This document shows, piece by piece, positions 23,178-34,759 of a stretch of 64,000 bases of DNA. Numbering within the stretch: the stretch's first letter is position 1; the number at the start of each line of letters is the position of its first letter. The position numbers and the translations under genes are program-made. The DNA comes from Oreohelix idahoensis (lineage: Eukaryota; Mollusca; Gastropoda; Stylommatophora; Oreohelicidae): NCBI GenBank assembly GCA_024509875.1, contig JAMPIV010012152.1, forward strand, positions 729,792 through 793,791. Direction: 5' to 3'. The notes beneath the pieces were generated by a model. The model was not told the origin of the DNA. It made no database searches and saw only the letters and a program-made list of their open reading frames with translations.

Positions 23178-23374
23178 GATACAGAGTAATAAACTGAATC
23201 TGCTGATCCAGCAGTGATTTTCATCTACGGATACAGACAGCAGAACGTCACCTGAAGATCCAAAAAATAATAAAACATGTGCAAACACAGAAGGTGAGAA
23301 TCCGTTAAAGGACTCAAGCAGTGAGACAATATCTACAGATACAGCAACTGATAACCCATCATTGAACACAAACA
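23178..23374 (+). other. Possible host exon, Ser/Thr-rich
   Basis: A pyrimidine-containing tract ending TTTACAG (AG at 23177-23178) or CCAGCAG (AG at 23213-23214) precedes, and a good donor (ACAGTGAGTATT, GT at 23375) follows. From 23218 one plus frame is open through the donor and reads STDTDSRTSPEDPKN ... STDTATDNPSLN, a low-complexity Ser/Thr/Asp composition. This could be an exon of an extracellular or linker region. No domain is recognised, and chance splice sites cannot be excluded. Confidence 0.25.
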
Positions 23375-23435
23375 GTGAGTATTCTACTTAAATCAGAATG
23401 TCTCTTATGTGTTACTACTGCTTACTTTGTCATTT

Positions 23436-24220
23436 CTCTTCTTTCCTGGGGTGTCGAGGTTTTTCAGAGACAGCGCCAAACTATCCCATCTGCTATCTTC
23501 ATCCTCTCTTCTCTTCTTTGATTCTTAGCTGTCAGTGATCATCAAACCTGGTGGCGTCTTGTAGGGCAGTAACAAACTGCTTCCACTTTGTTCGGTCGGT
23601 AACCATCCTTCGTGCCGTGCCCAACTCTGGTTCATGCTTTGCATCTCAGCTTCCTCTATTCTCTGCTAGGTTGTCTTTGGTCTGCGTCTCTTTCGCCGTA
23701 CCTATGAGGTCCATAGCATAGCAGTTCTGGTGATGGTATTAGGGTACCTTCTGAGGACATGACCAATCCAATTTCAGAATCTGCCTGCAATGATGGTGTG
23801 CATGCTTTTTTGACTGCACCGTGTAAGCAGTTCCTGGTTGGAGATGGTATTTGGCCAACAAATTCTGAGAATTTTCCTTAGGCAGATTGTACGGAAAGAG
23901 GACAATCTCTATATTTTCTTCTCTGTTACTCTCCAGCATTCCGCACCAAAGATAATCACAGAAAGAACACAGCTCTCATATTATCAACAAATTTAATGCA
24001 TAGCTGTCTCTTCCATTCTGAGCACTGCTCTATAATGTTCCTGAGCTTAAATATATGATTTGTACATTCTGCAGACATGGCCAAACCATTGTAGTTGTGA
24101 CTGTTTTACTTGGGTCTGCAGGGGCTAGTTTTGAGGCCTTGCCATATTGCCTGTTTGCAGACCATGTCTCTATTTGTTACTTTAACCACCTTCTACAGAT
24201 ACCTCAATTCTGAGGTTTGA
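23436..24220 (-). mobile_element. Mosaic of LINE C and LINE B fragments
   Basis: The flanks 23436-23505 and 24060-24220 match the C-terminal region of LINE C (the latter aligns to 20045-20215). The middle, about 23505-24050, matches the 3' part of LINE B, with CCATCCTTCGTGCC- and GGCAGATTGTACGGAA-like words. LINE B thus appears inserted into an older LINE C fragment, with about 150 bp of C lost at the junction. No clean TSD was identified. Confidence 0.6.
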
Positions 24221-24630
24221 AGTTGTTGTTTTTTTTGTTTCTTTTGTTGTTTTAAATTGTTTTTATTTTCCATGTTTAAATATAATAATTCTTGACGCTG
24301 GCCAGTGATAGCTTTTGGTAGGGTTATAAAAGCCACAAAATTAATAATATTTACAAGTATGAAAGTCAAATATATCAATCAATGTAAGGGAACAAGCAAT
24401 TCATGGGTTGTATCTTGAGCTTTTCATTTTTATTTTGAATGTCAGTGAATGTGACCAATAACATTCATAGGGTAGGCTGCAAATGCAGTATCTTTTATCT
24501 GTAACACTCATATCTGCTCAAGGTTATTGAACTTTATAGTCTGCTTAATAATGTGTGGACACTCTGTACAAAGGCCACTTTGACCTTGTGAATGCAATAA
24601 CACAAAAAGAGCCTGTTATTTGTGCAAGTG
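24221..24630. other. Spacer between LINE remnants
   Basis: AT-rich sequence without a supported feature. Confidence 0.5.
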
Positions 24631-24790
24631 ATATATATATATATAGTCAAAGTAACAGAGCATCTGCAAGTCATGACTGACTATGGGGAGGATGAGCCTT
24701 GAGGTGATATCCCTGAGCGGTTTTTTTTTTGCCTGGTGTTCTTTTTGACATGTCATTCTCTTCTGCTTGTTGTAAGAGCTTCTTTTTATC
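24631..24790 (-). mobile_element. LINE A nested copy, part 1 (3' end and tail)
   Basis: On the minus strand this matches the last ~130 bp of the LINE A copy at 59983-63948: the ACAACAAGCAGA-AG stretch and the CCCCATAGTCAGTCATGACT-like 3' UTR, ending in (TA)n at 24631-24645. The copy continues at 33522-33857 and 34760-35066, and is split by LTR element 2 and by LINE B. Confidence 0.8.
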
Positions 24791-25499
24791 TGTCAAGGCG
24801 CGATTTCGCAGGGCATCTGCTGTACGAAAAATCAGACTGGCAACATTGAGATTGGCCACATTGGGTTAACGAAACCGGCAAGTCAGGTGACTAGCGAAAG
24901 CGGAAAATATTAGGCGCCAAGGCAGTGAGTTTTTTAGCCAGCGTCGGTGGGAGGACGGATATATTTTTCCGTGCCAGCATTCTTGCTGTGAAATCATGCC
25001 ATGGACTTATTGTTATATGTATTTGCCATATTTCGGGTTCAGTGGATTATGACGTGTAATTCTAGATTTGTATAGTATCTAGTGGGCATTTTCTACAGAC
25101 CGCAGATTTATAGTTGTCAATGAGTTGAGTGTACCATTGTCTCAGTTTTTGTCGTTTATGTTGAGCGATAGTCATTGCAGTGTTCGTTTAGTAAGTCGTA
25201 CTGTAGTGTGTGATACTGATATATTGAGCTATTTTGAGGCAAGTTACATAGGCATTTCATTATTGTATTTCATACGTTTATTGGCCGTGTGTGGCCGTAT
25301 TATGTGTACAGAGTTATTAAAGGGAAGTACCCGTAGAAGGTGTTGATTTTCTTATGTCAGCCATTGTGGTGTGGTCGTACTCCTATGGAGCAAGCCTATT
25401 ACCATTGCTATTACTATTATTCTAAACCCACATTACAGTAGGGCTACCTTAGTAAATAGGTATATAACAAGACATTGTCTATACAGTCTTGTTCTGACA
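24791..25499 (+). repeat. 5' LTR of element 2
   Basis: TGTCA...TGACA ends. It is about 97% identical by eye to the right LTR, with differences concentrated in the first 200 bp. Confidence 0.9.
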
Positions 25500-25501
25500 A
25501 C

Positions 25502-25520
25502 TGGAGGCTCTTGTCCGATT
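25502..25520 (+). promoter_or_regulatory. Candidate primer-binding site, element 2
   Basis: TGGAGGCTCTTGTCCGATT lies two bases after the LTR and starts with TGG, as expected for a site complementary to a tRNA 3' end. The tRNA was not identified. Confidence 0.5.
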
Positions 25521-27980
25521 CTTTAAAGGCCGTAGGGCCTATATTTTCAATATAAAGGCTAGAAGTTATTATGCACACATATGAGAAGTTATAGCAGTAG
25601 TGTGTTCACGTCTTCAGGTTTTCTAGTTTTCACGGCTGTGTGTTTGTCAGTCAGTTGTAGTGAACTGTCTTCGGTCAAGTGTGACCCGTCGCGGTATGTG
25701 ACACAGTTTTGAAGAGTGCACACGAAAGTTTAGCAGTGTCAATACGGTTGGTATTTGACATTTTTGTTGTTCGATATTGTGGTTTTGGAAAGTTCACTTG
25801 TGTACTAAGTTGTTAAGTATGTTTAGAAGCAGTGTTAAAAGTGATGGAATAAGGTTGTAGCTGGCGGCTGTCATGACAGTTTGATATAGTACAAGGCACA
25901 CTGTGTAGTTTAGTGCTAGGAGGGTGGTGATCCAGTCGGAGCAGCGGAGGTTAGGGTGACAGGAGTCGATAGCTGGTTCACAGGCAATGTAAAGTAGTAT
26001 AGTTTGGCAAAAGTGTTGGCAATATTTGGGCCCGAGTCACAGACTGTGGTTTCGTCAGGATGGAGATTTTGTCAATATTTGTATGAGTTGGGACCGAGTG
26101 ACAGACTGTGGTGTCGTCAGGAGGGAGATTTTGTCATTATATCCCTGCATTCCGGCCAAGTTCTGTCATGATCATACCTAACCGATGTGCCGTTTTAGTG
26201 GGAGCTTACCCATGCCTCTGTCGTGACCCTGGTACCGAGTGAAGGGATGTCAGTTACTGAAACCTGCAGATCTGAGGGGTCCTGGTAATTTGCTGCGCTG
26301 AAGAGTGAAGACTGCTGAGAACCCTGTCGTTCTTGAAGAGACGAAAGATCGAACTTTACGTTGTGCTATAAGCATCATCGTGCCAAAGGACATCTTTGCT
26401 ATTTTCTGGCACATAGACTTGTTATCTGAACATTAGCGTGGAGACCTGTGTGTGATGTTTTCATCTATCATCTTCTGTGGTTGGGGAGCTACGTGGAGAA
26501 GCAGCGCTGGATCGTCAGTTAAGTTATTGTTTTTATATCTGTGTATGATCTGTTGTATTTATATTTTTCTTGTTTTCCTCTAAAACTCTGTTTCCTTCCT
26601 TCAAAATGTTCTTGTCTGTCTATCCATCTTGATACAACTTATCGTACTGACTGGTCTTTTAGATTAGTGGGTTCTTTTGCTTGGGTTGAGTAAGCTATAA
26701 GAATTTTTCTGTTCGTATTCTATGTCTGTTTATTGTAGTTTCCTTATGTGTTTATCTTTCTTGCTTTCCTTTCTGTTGTTTTAGTGTTTCGCTTTGTATT
26801 AGTTAATTACGTTGGTTCTGTCATTCTGATCTCCTTCGTTTGGGGATCATTATTATTATATGTGATATGTTATAGTGATTTTATTGCGTATATGTTAGTT
26901 AGTTTATTTATATTGGTGTGTGAAAGTTAGTCGCTAGAGAAAGTAATAGCTCTCAACACTTCATTGTTAAGTGAAGTTGTTGTTTAGTCTGCTGTGTTTA
27001 ATATTATATTCGTGTGTTTAAGGGTGGACGGGTGGCGAGTTTAATTCTTCCTTTTCTCACTTGTGGGAAAAGATTGGATTAGACTGATTTCTTCTAGGGT
27101 GTGGCTGTGTATGTTTAGTGGTGGAGTAAGGCAGAAGTGTTTCCTGCGACTGCCCTACTTAACATACCAAGCTCAGTACTTGTTAGGTGTGCTGGTGTAG
27201 TTTGTATTTACATTGTCTTGTACATTCAGTAATTCTTCTGTTGTGTTTAAGTGGTGTGATCTCTCGTTCCGTCTTGCTATCTTGTAAATACGATAACAGG
27301 TATCCCTTGTTTTCTTTTGTGTTCAGTCACGCATTGTATATATCAGTCTATCGCTGCTCAACTTGGTCTGTCATCTAAGTCACCGTGACTGTTAGATTTC
27401 TTTCCGTCTAGTGTGTATTTTTTCATCTGTGGAGTGTTCATTTTTGCCAATTGTAAACATTTTGGTATTAGGTGGAGTATTGAGAATGGAAATATTGTCA
27501 TTGTACAACACCAAGGTGGGTGTTAGTAAGATACTGTTGTGAAGAAGCTGTGTTATTTCTCAATTTTGTGGCGGTGGCATAGCACCAAGAGGTATTATCA
27601 GCTGATAAAATACAACCTTCGACTATAGTAAGGGTATTTCAGTTGTATCACAGAGACTAAGTGGTCGGAAGGACCAAAATGTAGAGAGTAAGGAGACAGT
27701 AATTAAGAGGTGAAGTGGATTATATTTATGCATTGAGAGGTGAAGTGGATTATATTTATGCATGGAGAGGTGAAGAGGATTATCTTTACGCATTGAGAGG
27801 TGAAGTGGATTATATGTACATGCATACGTTGGTACTTTGAGAAGTGATATTGCTATTTATATATCATTACTGCATACCGTGTAAGCAGAGAGGGTTTTGT
27901 TGATATAAGCGAGGTGGTTTTTGGTACAAGTTACAAAGAAGCGGAGTAATAGATAGTATTGAGTATTGTGAGTGTACATC
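25521..27980 (+). other. Long untranslated leader of element 2
   Basis: About 2.5 kb between the primer site and gag, rich in G and T on the plus strand, without a substantial open frame. It holds an imperfect two-copy repeat of about 65 bp (26035-26135, ACAGACTGTGGT...GTCGTCAGGA) and a 30-bp tandem array (27706-27825). Such a length is unusual. It could hold packaging or internal-initiation signals, or be captured sequence. Confidence 0.6.
27706..27825. repeat. Four tandem 30-bp units in the leader of element 2
   Basis: Units beginning AGAGGTGAAGTGGATTATAT at 27706, 27736, 27766 and 27796, with few substitutions. The array lies 155 bp upstream of the gag ATG. Confidence 0.9.
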
Positions 27981-29100
27981 ATGTACTTTGATAGTTTCAT
28001 TCAAATAGGCAAAGAATGTGGGTACACTGGGAAAGAACTAACGGAGTATGCCAAGGCAGAATTCCACTCAAAGGAGAATCAGGATGCCTTAAGAGATTTA
28101 CGGGCCGAGGAACGAGAACTCAGGAAGGCAGAATTATAATTACAAGAAAAAAAGATACAAGAAGATAGAGAATTTCAAGAAAAGAAGATGAAAGAGGATA
28201 GAGAATTAGAAAAGAAGAGAATGAGAATAGCTCCGGAAGAGAAGAAGTTTGATAAAGAAATACAATTGAGGAGATTAGAAGTGGGTGCGAGTGGTCAGAA
28301 CTCGACTCCAGGTGGGTCTCATCGTCCCTTTAGGCTGCGTCTGCCAAATGTTAACGATAAGATCGATAGTTTAGATTTTTTCATTGAAAGGTTCGAGGCC
28401 GTTTGCGTGGCCTGGAAGGCTGACAGAGATCAGTCGACATCTCTGTTATCCACGTTGCTAGTGGGTCCCGCAATAGAGACTTTTTATACCCTCCCGCTGG
28501 AAGAGCGGGCGGACTACGACAAGGTGAAGGAACGGTTGCTCCGGAAATTCCGTCTGACGGCTGACGGGTACCGAACGCGCTTTAGAAATACGATGCCAAG
28601 TGCAGACCAAGACTTCGAGGACATTATCTCGAAGATAAAGCTTCTGCTCAATAGATAGATTGAGTTGGAAGGAATAACTAAGTACTTTAATGGCTTGGTT
28701 GATCTAATGCTACGGGACAAGGTGTTGTCGTCCTGCTCTACTGAATTGGCAGGATTTTTTCAGGAACGTCAACCTAATGATATTGATTCTATGTCCCAAT
28801 TGGGGCACCATTATCTCCTTGCCCATCCGGGCAAACCCAACCAAAAGTCGTGTCTGCCAGACGCCCTAGTCGCAGGCTTCGGCAAAGTACCGCGCCAACC
28901 GTGGCAACGTCGGGGAGGAAGCGCTGAAAGGTCACAGAGACAGAGGTTCGGGAGGTCATTCTGTCCATATCATTCAGGTAGGGGCAGATGACAACTTCAG
29001 ATCACAGCGGAGCTTCCAGTCCAGCGACGGAGAAGGTTTCCAAGGACGGAAACCGGTGCGCTTCCAGGGCTCTTACGACAAAAGTAAGGGGTTTTACAAA
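27981..29100 (+). pseudogene. Gag of element 2, broken
   Basis: The ATG at 27981 opens MYFDSFIQIGKECGYTGKEL, similar in layout to element 3 Gag (MYSLDYFIKQAK). A charged coiled coil (QEKKIQEDREFQEKKM) and a capsid-like region follow (DFFIERFEAVCVAW, DYDKVKERLLRKFRLTADGYR, LVDLMLRDKVLSSC). In-frame stops fall at 28137 and at 28656, where element 3 has tryptophan (ERWIEL). A frameshift separates this part from the zinc-knuckle/protease frame that begins by 29158. Confidence 0.8.
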
Positions 29101-29157
29101 GGCGAAGGATTCAAACACAGGGGTTGATCGTCAGACGGTCGAGGGTCTGATTCCGAT

Positions 29158-29889
29158 GTGCGCTCCTCACCGAACCATAGTCGTAAGACGGAGAAGAAGG
29201 ATATTGTCTGCAAAGAGTGCGGTAGCAGAAGCCATATAGCCAGGACGTGCAGCAATAATGCAGAGAAGGCCAATGCGGCGTGCGTGCTAGACACTGTTAA
29301 TAATGAGGTTTGCGAGGATTGCAGACAATTATTTGTACCGGATGGAAAACCATTGCTGAAATGTGATCATACACTACCCTGCCTGTCTTCTCTAGACGAG
29401 TGTGGGAAACTCGACCTGTATGCAGGTTTTGGGCAGCTGAAGCAGGTATCCGTCCATAGGGACACGGGATGTACTACCATAGGGGTACTCCGCTCTTGCA
29501 TCGATGAGTCGTGTTTGACGGGAAAGACAATGAGGTGCATCAAATTTGGGGGCAATGTAGAATATTACCCCATACCCATTGTGGATATTGACACCCCTTT
29601 CCTATCGGGGAGGGTGAGTGCGTGTGTTCTCAATGAACCAGTGGCAGACTTGATTGTCGGTAATGTACGAGGGGTGCGGGACTGCGCACGGTCGGAGATC
29701 TACGAGTGGCAAAATAGTAGGCATCTAGTAGCTAACATGGTGCTCACCAGAGAACAAGCAAAGGCAGAGAAGGAACAGGAAACTCCGGAAACCAGAAGCG
29801 TACCATCTACAGTAGATGGGGTTCTTGGCGTCAGGACGTGTCAGTTGGCGACTTCGCGGAGGGGCAGAGAGCGAATAGGACGCTGCTGA
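29158..29889 (+). pseudogene. Zinc knuckle and protease of element 2
   Basis: The frame contains a CCHC knuckle, CKECGSRSHIARTC, as in nucleocapsid proteins. An aspartic-protease-like region follows with HRDTGCTTIGV (DTG), FGGNVEYYPIPIVDIDTPFL and VADLIVGNVRG. It ends at a TGA (29887-29889), 24 bases before the integrase core resumes in the same frame. Only about 55 residues separate the VLTREQAKAE segment from the integrase core, against some 200 in element 3. The intervening integrase zinc domain is therefore deleted. Confidence 0.8.
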
Positions 29890-29913
29890 GACTGTTGGAG
29901 CTGGCGAATCCGG

Positions 29914-30838
29914 GTGAGGCAAAGCCCAATTCAGAAGGTAGCAGTAGATATAATAGGCCCGTTGCCTATCGCGTCCGATAGAGGATTTCGTTTCATCCTA
30001 ACGAAGATAGACTTGTACACAAGATGGCCGGAGGCGGTGCTTATGGGCTCGATTACCTCACAGGCAGTGGCCGAAGCGTTACAGCTGTTATACAGCCGAT
30101 TCGGGTTCCCAGAGTGTGTTCTCTGATAGGGAAACTCAGTTTATTTCGAGGGAAATGTCGGAGGTCGCGAAGCTGTTGGGGATCTCCCAGACGTTTATCT
30201 CTCTTTCACCACCCGCACGCGAACGGGGTTTGCGAACGCCTTAACGGCGCAGTGAAGCACATGTTGGCAAATGTGACAGCCAAATTCCCGCAGGATTGGG
30301 ACAGATATCTTCCGGCAGGACTGTTCGCGTACAGAGAAGCCCGCACCAGAGTACGGGTTTCTCGCCGTTTGAGCTGCTGTATGGAGCAAACCCCAGGGGT
30401 CTGATGCAAGTCCTAAAGGACGGTTTGATAGAAAAGCCCACAGAGGAATCTGTGGGGTCACCGTATGACTACGTGGTGCATTTGCGTGAGAGGATAGTTA
30501 AGTCGTGTGCGATAGCGCTGGAACACTTGACTCGGGCAGGCATTCAGTACTGCCGGTACGCGAAACGGGGTACTAGATTAATATCATTTCGGCCAGGAGA
30601 TGAAGTGTAGTTGCTTCTGCCTACGAAGGAAGACAGATTAAACATCTCCTGGCAGGGCCCATTTCAGGTCCTTAAGAAGATAACCGATGTGGATTATATT
30701 ATTAGGGTTAGGAACAAAGCGAAGGTATTCCACGTTAACATGGTCAAGCCGTACGTGGAACGCCCGGCTGAGTTAACATCGGTGGTCAACATCCGCCGAG
30801 ACACGACATTCAGAGGTAGCAGCAGCAGTGGTGGTTGA
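29914..30838 (+). pseudogene. Integrase core of element 2, lacking the HHCC domain
   Basis: The catalytic core shows VAVDIIGPLPI (Asp), FSDRETQF (Asp, near 30120 in another frame) and NGVCERLNGAVKHML (Glu), then LPAGLFAYREA and the GPF module (ISWQGPFQVLKKITDVDYI, about 30647-30705). Stops and frameshifts at about 30126, 30250-30300 and 30610 break the frame. The N-terminal HHCC zinc domain is missing, so the protein would be defective even without the frameshifts. Confidence 0.8.
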
Positions 30839-31889
30839 CGATAGCGGAGACAGTTGCGACGATGGAGACTTGCAGCTGTCTCTGGTGCCACTGGCCCCTT
30901 CCGAATCGTGGAAAGATGTGTCGGTCTGTGCAGACCTAACCGATGGACAGAAAGCTCAGGTAGAGACAATCCTGAAGGACTTCAGCGAGGTACTCACTGA
31001 TCTGCCCGGAAGAACGGACTTGATAGTTCACGACATATCTCTAACCGACAACCAGCCGATCAGAGTTAAGCCATATCCGTTGCCGCTATACTATAAGGCG
31101 GTGATCGAGAAGGAAATTGACGATATGGTTTGGCTGGACATCATCGCTCCCTCCGAATCCGCATATTCCTTCCCTTGGTTGTGGTTAAGAAAAAGAACGG
31201 ATCAATTCTCGTTTGTATTGATTTTCGTAAGCTCAATAATATCACGGTAGTTGACGCAGAGCCTATGCCTAACCAGGAGGAGCTTCTGACTAAGCTCTCG
31301 CATGCTAGATTTTTTAGTACGTTAGACCTATCAAGGGAGTACTAGCAGGTACTGCGTTTGCAACACCAAGAGGGCTGTTTCAATTTAACTATACGTGTTT
31401 CGGGTTAGTCAATGCACCCGATACCTTCGTGAGAATGATGAGGAAGCTACTAGGGCACAGAGACGATGTAATTACGTACATCGACGATATCTTCATGTTC
31501 CACGATACATGGTGCAGCATGTAGACGGGCTGTTCGCCGTGTTAAGGTGTCTGAAGACTCATGGACTCCCTGCTCGTCCGAGCAAAGTGTCCTTCGGCTA
31601 CGCAGAGCTGGGCTTCCTGGGCCACATTGTTGGTCACAACGTCATTAAGCCAGAAGATGGTACAGTGACTAAAATTTTGCAGTTGCAGGTGCCGAGGACT
31701 AAGAGGCAGGTGAAGAGTTTGCTAGGGCTGATTAATTTTTATAATAAGTTTATCCCAGATTTTTCAACTATGGCTGAGCCGCTTACTGCACTCACCAAAA
31801 AGGGGCAGCATAACAAAGTAAAATGGTCCATGGAATGTGAAGAAGCACTAGGTAGGATAAAAAAGTGTTTTCCGAGAAACCTATCCTGA
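30828..31889 (+). pseudogene. Reverse transcriptase of element 2
   Basis: RT blocks appear in three frames: LTDLPGRTDLIVHDI and PYPLPLYYKAVIEKEID (30828-31250), VVKKKNGSILVCIDFRKLN and FFSTLDLSREY (31130-31345), the YIDD catalytic box near 31476 (TYIDDIFMFHDTW, a frame different from the flanking ORF), and GFLGHIVGHN...SLLGLINFYNKFIPDF (31395-31889). A stop follows DLSREY where GYWQ is expected. The catalytic YIDD is intact, but frameshifts prevent a full product. Confidence 0.8.
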
Positions 31890-31903
31890 GGTAACCAGAT
31901 CTA

Positions 31904-32273
31904 GGCAGACCACTGATTTTACACACCGATGCTTCATCAGTAGGCGTTGGGGAATGTCTCATGCAGGACCATGGTGGGGCACTCCATCCGGTGTTTTACG
32001 TCAGTCGGAAGTTGTTGCCAGCGGAAACTAGGAACTCCACTATCGAGAGTGAATGCCTTGCTATTGTGAGGGCTGTTTCTAAGCTGGCAAGATACCTGTT
32101 GGGGGTGCATTTGTTACTCCAAACAGATCACAAACATTGCTATTTTTGCAGTCGGCTAAATCCACCAGTGCTAAGTTGACACGCTGGGCATTATTGCAGC
32201 AGCAGTTTAACTTTACTATTTTTCCAATTCCGGGAGTACATAATGTAGTAGCGGACGTTCTGTCCATGTTATA
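31904..32273 (+). pseudogene. RNase H of element 2
   Basis: RNase H motifs are HTDASSVGVGECLMQ (Asp), IESECLAIVRAV (Glu), LLQTDHK (Asp) and VHNVVADVLS (final Asp). It follows RT as in all Ty3/gypsy elements and degrades the RNA strand of the hybrid. A frameshift near 32140 separates QTDHK from the C-terminal part. Confidence 0.75.
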
Positions 32274-32794
32274 AGGGCGGTGTAAGGACTGGGGCGTTCG
32301 AGGAGAGCTGTTTACATGTGATAGTGGATAGCAAGTAATTGCAACCACGTAAGAGATGTTTTGTAAACTTTAAAGATCATGTTTATGATATACTATGTTG
32401 TGCTTTGGAATTTATGTATTATGGTGCCATAAAGGGAAATGAATTTACTATATGCTTGAATTTTGTGAAACGGACTGGTTGTACTAGTTAGTGAGTATTG
32501 TGTTATGGATACCTAGGTAATAGTTACTATGAATGTACCATGCACTGTGTTTTGGGTGACCAGGGGAAGCCAGTCTTTGTCATTTTTCACGGCTGCCAGA
32601 ACGTGGGATAACCTACGTCATACTCATGTTAAGTTATGTGGATGGTTGGAGAATGCAGGAACGACAACTGTGGTAGAGAACTATGGCATTCTCTAGTCAG
32701 ATGAGGAGATGCTGTGATGGAATATAGTCGTCCAAACTCCTACGGGGGTCGGGCGAAGCTTTTCCGATGGGAGAAAACTACGTTTTCTTTCTTA

Positions 32795-32810
32795 AGGGGA
32801 AGGGGGTGGA
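32795..32810 (+). promoter_or_regulatory. Polypurine tract of element 2
   Basis: AAGGGGAAGGGGGTGGA immediately precedes the right LTR. This is the purine run used to prime plus-strand DNA synthesis. Confidence 0.8.
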
Positions 32811-33521
32811 TGTCACGACGCGATTTTGCAGGGCATCTGCTGTACGAAAAATCAGACTGACAGCATTGACATTGGCCACATTGGGTTAACGAAACCGGCA
32901 AGTCAGGTGACTAGCGGAAGCGGGAAATATTAGGCGCCAAGGCAGTGAGTTTTTCTAGCCAGCGTCCGTGGGAGGAAGGATATATTTTTCTCTTGCCAGC
33001 ATTCTTACTGTGAAGTCATGCCATGGACTTATTGTTATAAGTATTTGCCATATTTCTGGTTCAGTGGATTATGACGTGTAATTCTAGATTTGTATAGTAT
33101 CTAGTGGGCATTTTCTACAGACCGCAGATTTATAGTTGTCAATGAGTTGAGTGTACCATTGTCTCAGTTTTTGCCGTTTATGTTGAGCGATAGTCATTGC
33201 AGTGTTCGTTTAGTAAGTCGTACTGTAGTGTGTGATACTGATATATTGAGCTATTTTGAGGCAAGTTACATAGGCATTTCATTATTGTATTTCATACGTT
33301 TATTGGCCGTGTGTGGCCGTATTATGTGTACAGAGTTATTAAAGGGAAGTACCCGTAGAAGGTGTTGATTTTCTTATGTCAGCCATTGTGGTGTGGTCGT
33401 ACTCCTAGGGAGAGAGCCTATTACCATTGTTATTATTATTATTCTAAACCCACATTACAGTAGGGCTACCTTAGTAAATAGGTATCTAACAAGGCATTGT
33501 CTATACAGTCTTGTTCTGACA
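32811..33521 (+). repeat. 3' LTR of element 2
   Basis: Partner of 24791-25499, TGTCA...TGACA. Directly after it the interrupted LINE A sequence resumes. Confidence 0.9.
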
Positions 33522-33857
33522 TCACCCAATACGAGGTGGCACCATAGGGAGCATCTCCACTTGGTGCTGATTGGCAGCTTCGTCCTCCCAGGTTGCTGTA
33601 TATATCTAATGCCTTCATGTCTTTCTTGTACACATCTTTGCACATCAGCTGCCATCATCAGGCTGTTCTTTAGCCATCTGCCAGTTGTCTATAGATAATA
33701 TCCTTAGGGATGCAGCCATCTTCCATATGGTAGACATGGCCTAGCCAGTGTAATTTGTTTTGTATAAGCAGTGTTTACATGCTTTGAAGGCCAGCAGGTG
33801 ACAGCACCAATGTTTTTGTTGCTTTGTCTATCTTTTAAATACGCACAATGTGGAATA
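33522..33857 (-). mobile_element. LINE A nested copy, part 2
   Basis: Minus-strand translation gives LGHVYHMEDGCIPKDIIYRQLADG, matching the C-terminal segment of LINE A at about 63590-63660. It is joined on the left to element 2 and on the right to the TSD of LINE B (AATGTGGAATA, 33847-33857). Confidence 0.8.
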
Positions 33858-34759
33858 TGCGCCAGACAACAGAGGGCAATCTAAGAGAAATAAGATGGAC
33901 TACATTTTCTACATTGGAAGATCTGGAATATGCAGATGACATTGCACTGCTAGCACATTCACATCAACACATCCAGGAAAAAACGGATAGACTTAATAAG
34001 TATAGCCAGCAGGTGGGCTTGAACATCAACCTAAAGAAGACAGAGGTCATGACGCTCAATGTGAGCAACCCTGAGCCCATATCAGTAAGGAATCAGCAAC
34101 TTGAACAGACAGATGCCTTCACATACCTAGGATGCATAGTAACACCAGACGGCGGAGCAAGCAGAGACATCAACAACAGAATGAATAAAGCAAGAACAGC
34201 CTTTTTTAGTCTAAACAACATCTGGAAGTCCTCTCAGTACAGCAAAAGCACAAAATTAGGATTATATCAGAACTGTGTGCTTTCCGTGCTTCTCTATGGC
34301 GCGGAGAGCTGGAGAGTTACAGAGAAGGAAATGTAGAAATTGTCCTCTTTTCACACAACATGCCTAAGAAAAATTCTCCGAATCGTTTGGCCGAATACCA
34401 TCACCAACCAAGATCTGCTTACTCGGAGCAAGCAAGAGGACATGCACACCATCATAGCTGGCAGACGCTGGAGCTGGGTTGGCCATGTCCTCAGAAGAGA
34501 CCACGATGCCATCACAAGAACAGCTATGCTATGGACCCTTGAAGGAAAACGAAAGAGAGGCCGACCAAAAACAACTTGGTGGAGGACTGTGGAGGCTGAG
34601 ATGCAAAGAATGAACCAGAGTTGGGGCACTGTACGAAGGATGGCCTCCGACCGAGCAAAGTGGAATAAATTTGTTGTTGCCCTACAAGACGCCACCATGC
34701 GTAATGGCCACTGACTGCTTTGACGGACGGCAGCTAATGATTAAAGAAGAAGAAGAAAG
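33858..34759 (+). mobile_element. LINE B copy, 5'-truncated, nested in LINE A
   Basis: Bounded by an 11-bp TSD, AATGTGGAATA, at 33847-33857 and 34760-34770, and ending in a (GAA)n tail. It encodes part of RT with the YADD box (LEYADDIALLAHSHQHIQEK), then YGAESWRVTEKEM, LRKILRIVWPNTITNQDLL and RRWSWVGHVLRRDHDAITRTA with GKRKRGRPKTTWWRTVEAEM. One stop (34334-34336) interrupts the frame after TEKEM. The C-terminal pattern is RTE-like. Other LINE B copies lie at 43081-43343, 48128-49300 and as remnants near 23.5-24.0, 35.8-36.5 and 37.8-38.3 kb. Confidence 0.85.

Larger units (their letters stand above)
24791..33521 (+). mobile_element. LTR element 2: Gmr1-like Ty3/gypsy retrotransposon
   Basis: LTRs of about 710 bp (24791-25499 and 32811-33521) start TGTCA and end TGACA. 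The 8.7-kb element has a 2.48-kb leader, then gag, protease, integrase, RT and RNase H in Gmr1-like order. It split a LINE A copy, whose sequence resumes at 33522. The adjoining pentamers TTATC (24786-24790) and TCACC (33522-33526) differ by two transitions and probably represent a decayed 5-bp TSD. The coding region carries many stops and frameshifts and lacks the integrase zinc domain. Confidence 0.9.

Noticed and set aside
25125..25346. 73-codon frame repeated at 33147-33368
   Set aside because: It is duplicated only because it lies in both LTRs of element 2; it has no recognised domain and sits in promoter/untranslated sequence.
34351..34698. Minus-strand 115-codon frame
   Set aside because: It is antisense to the LINE B C-terminal coding region, with no independent motif.
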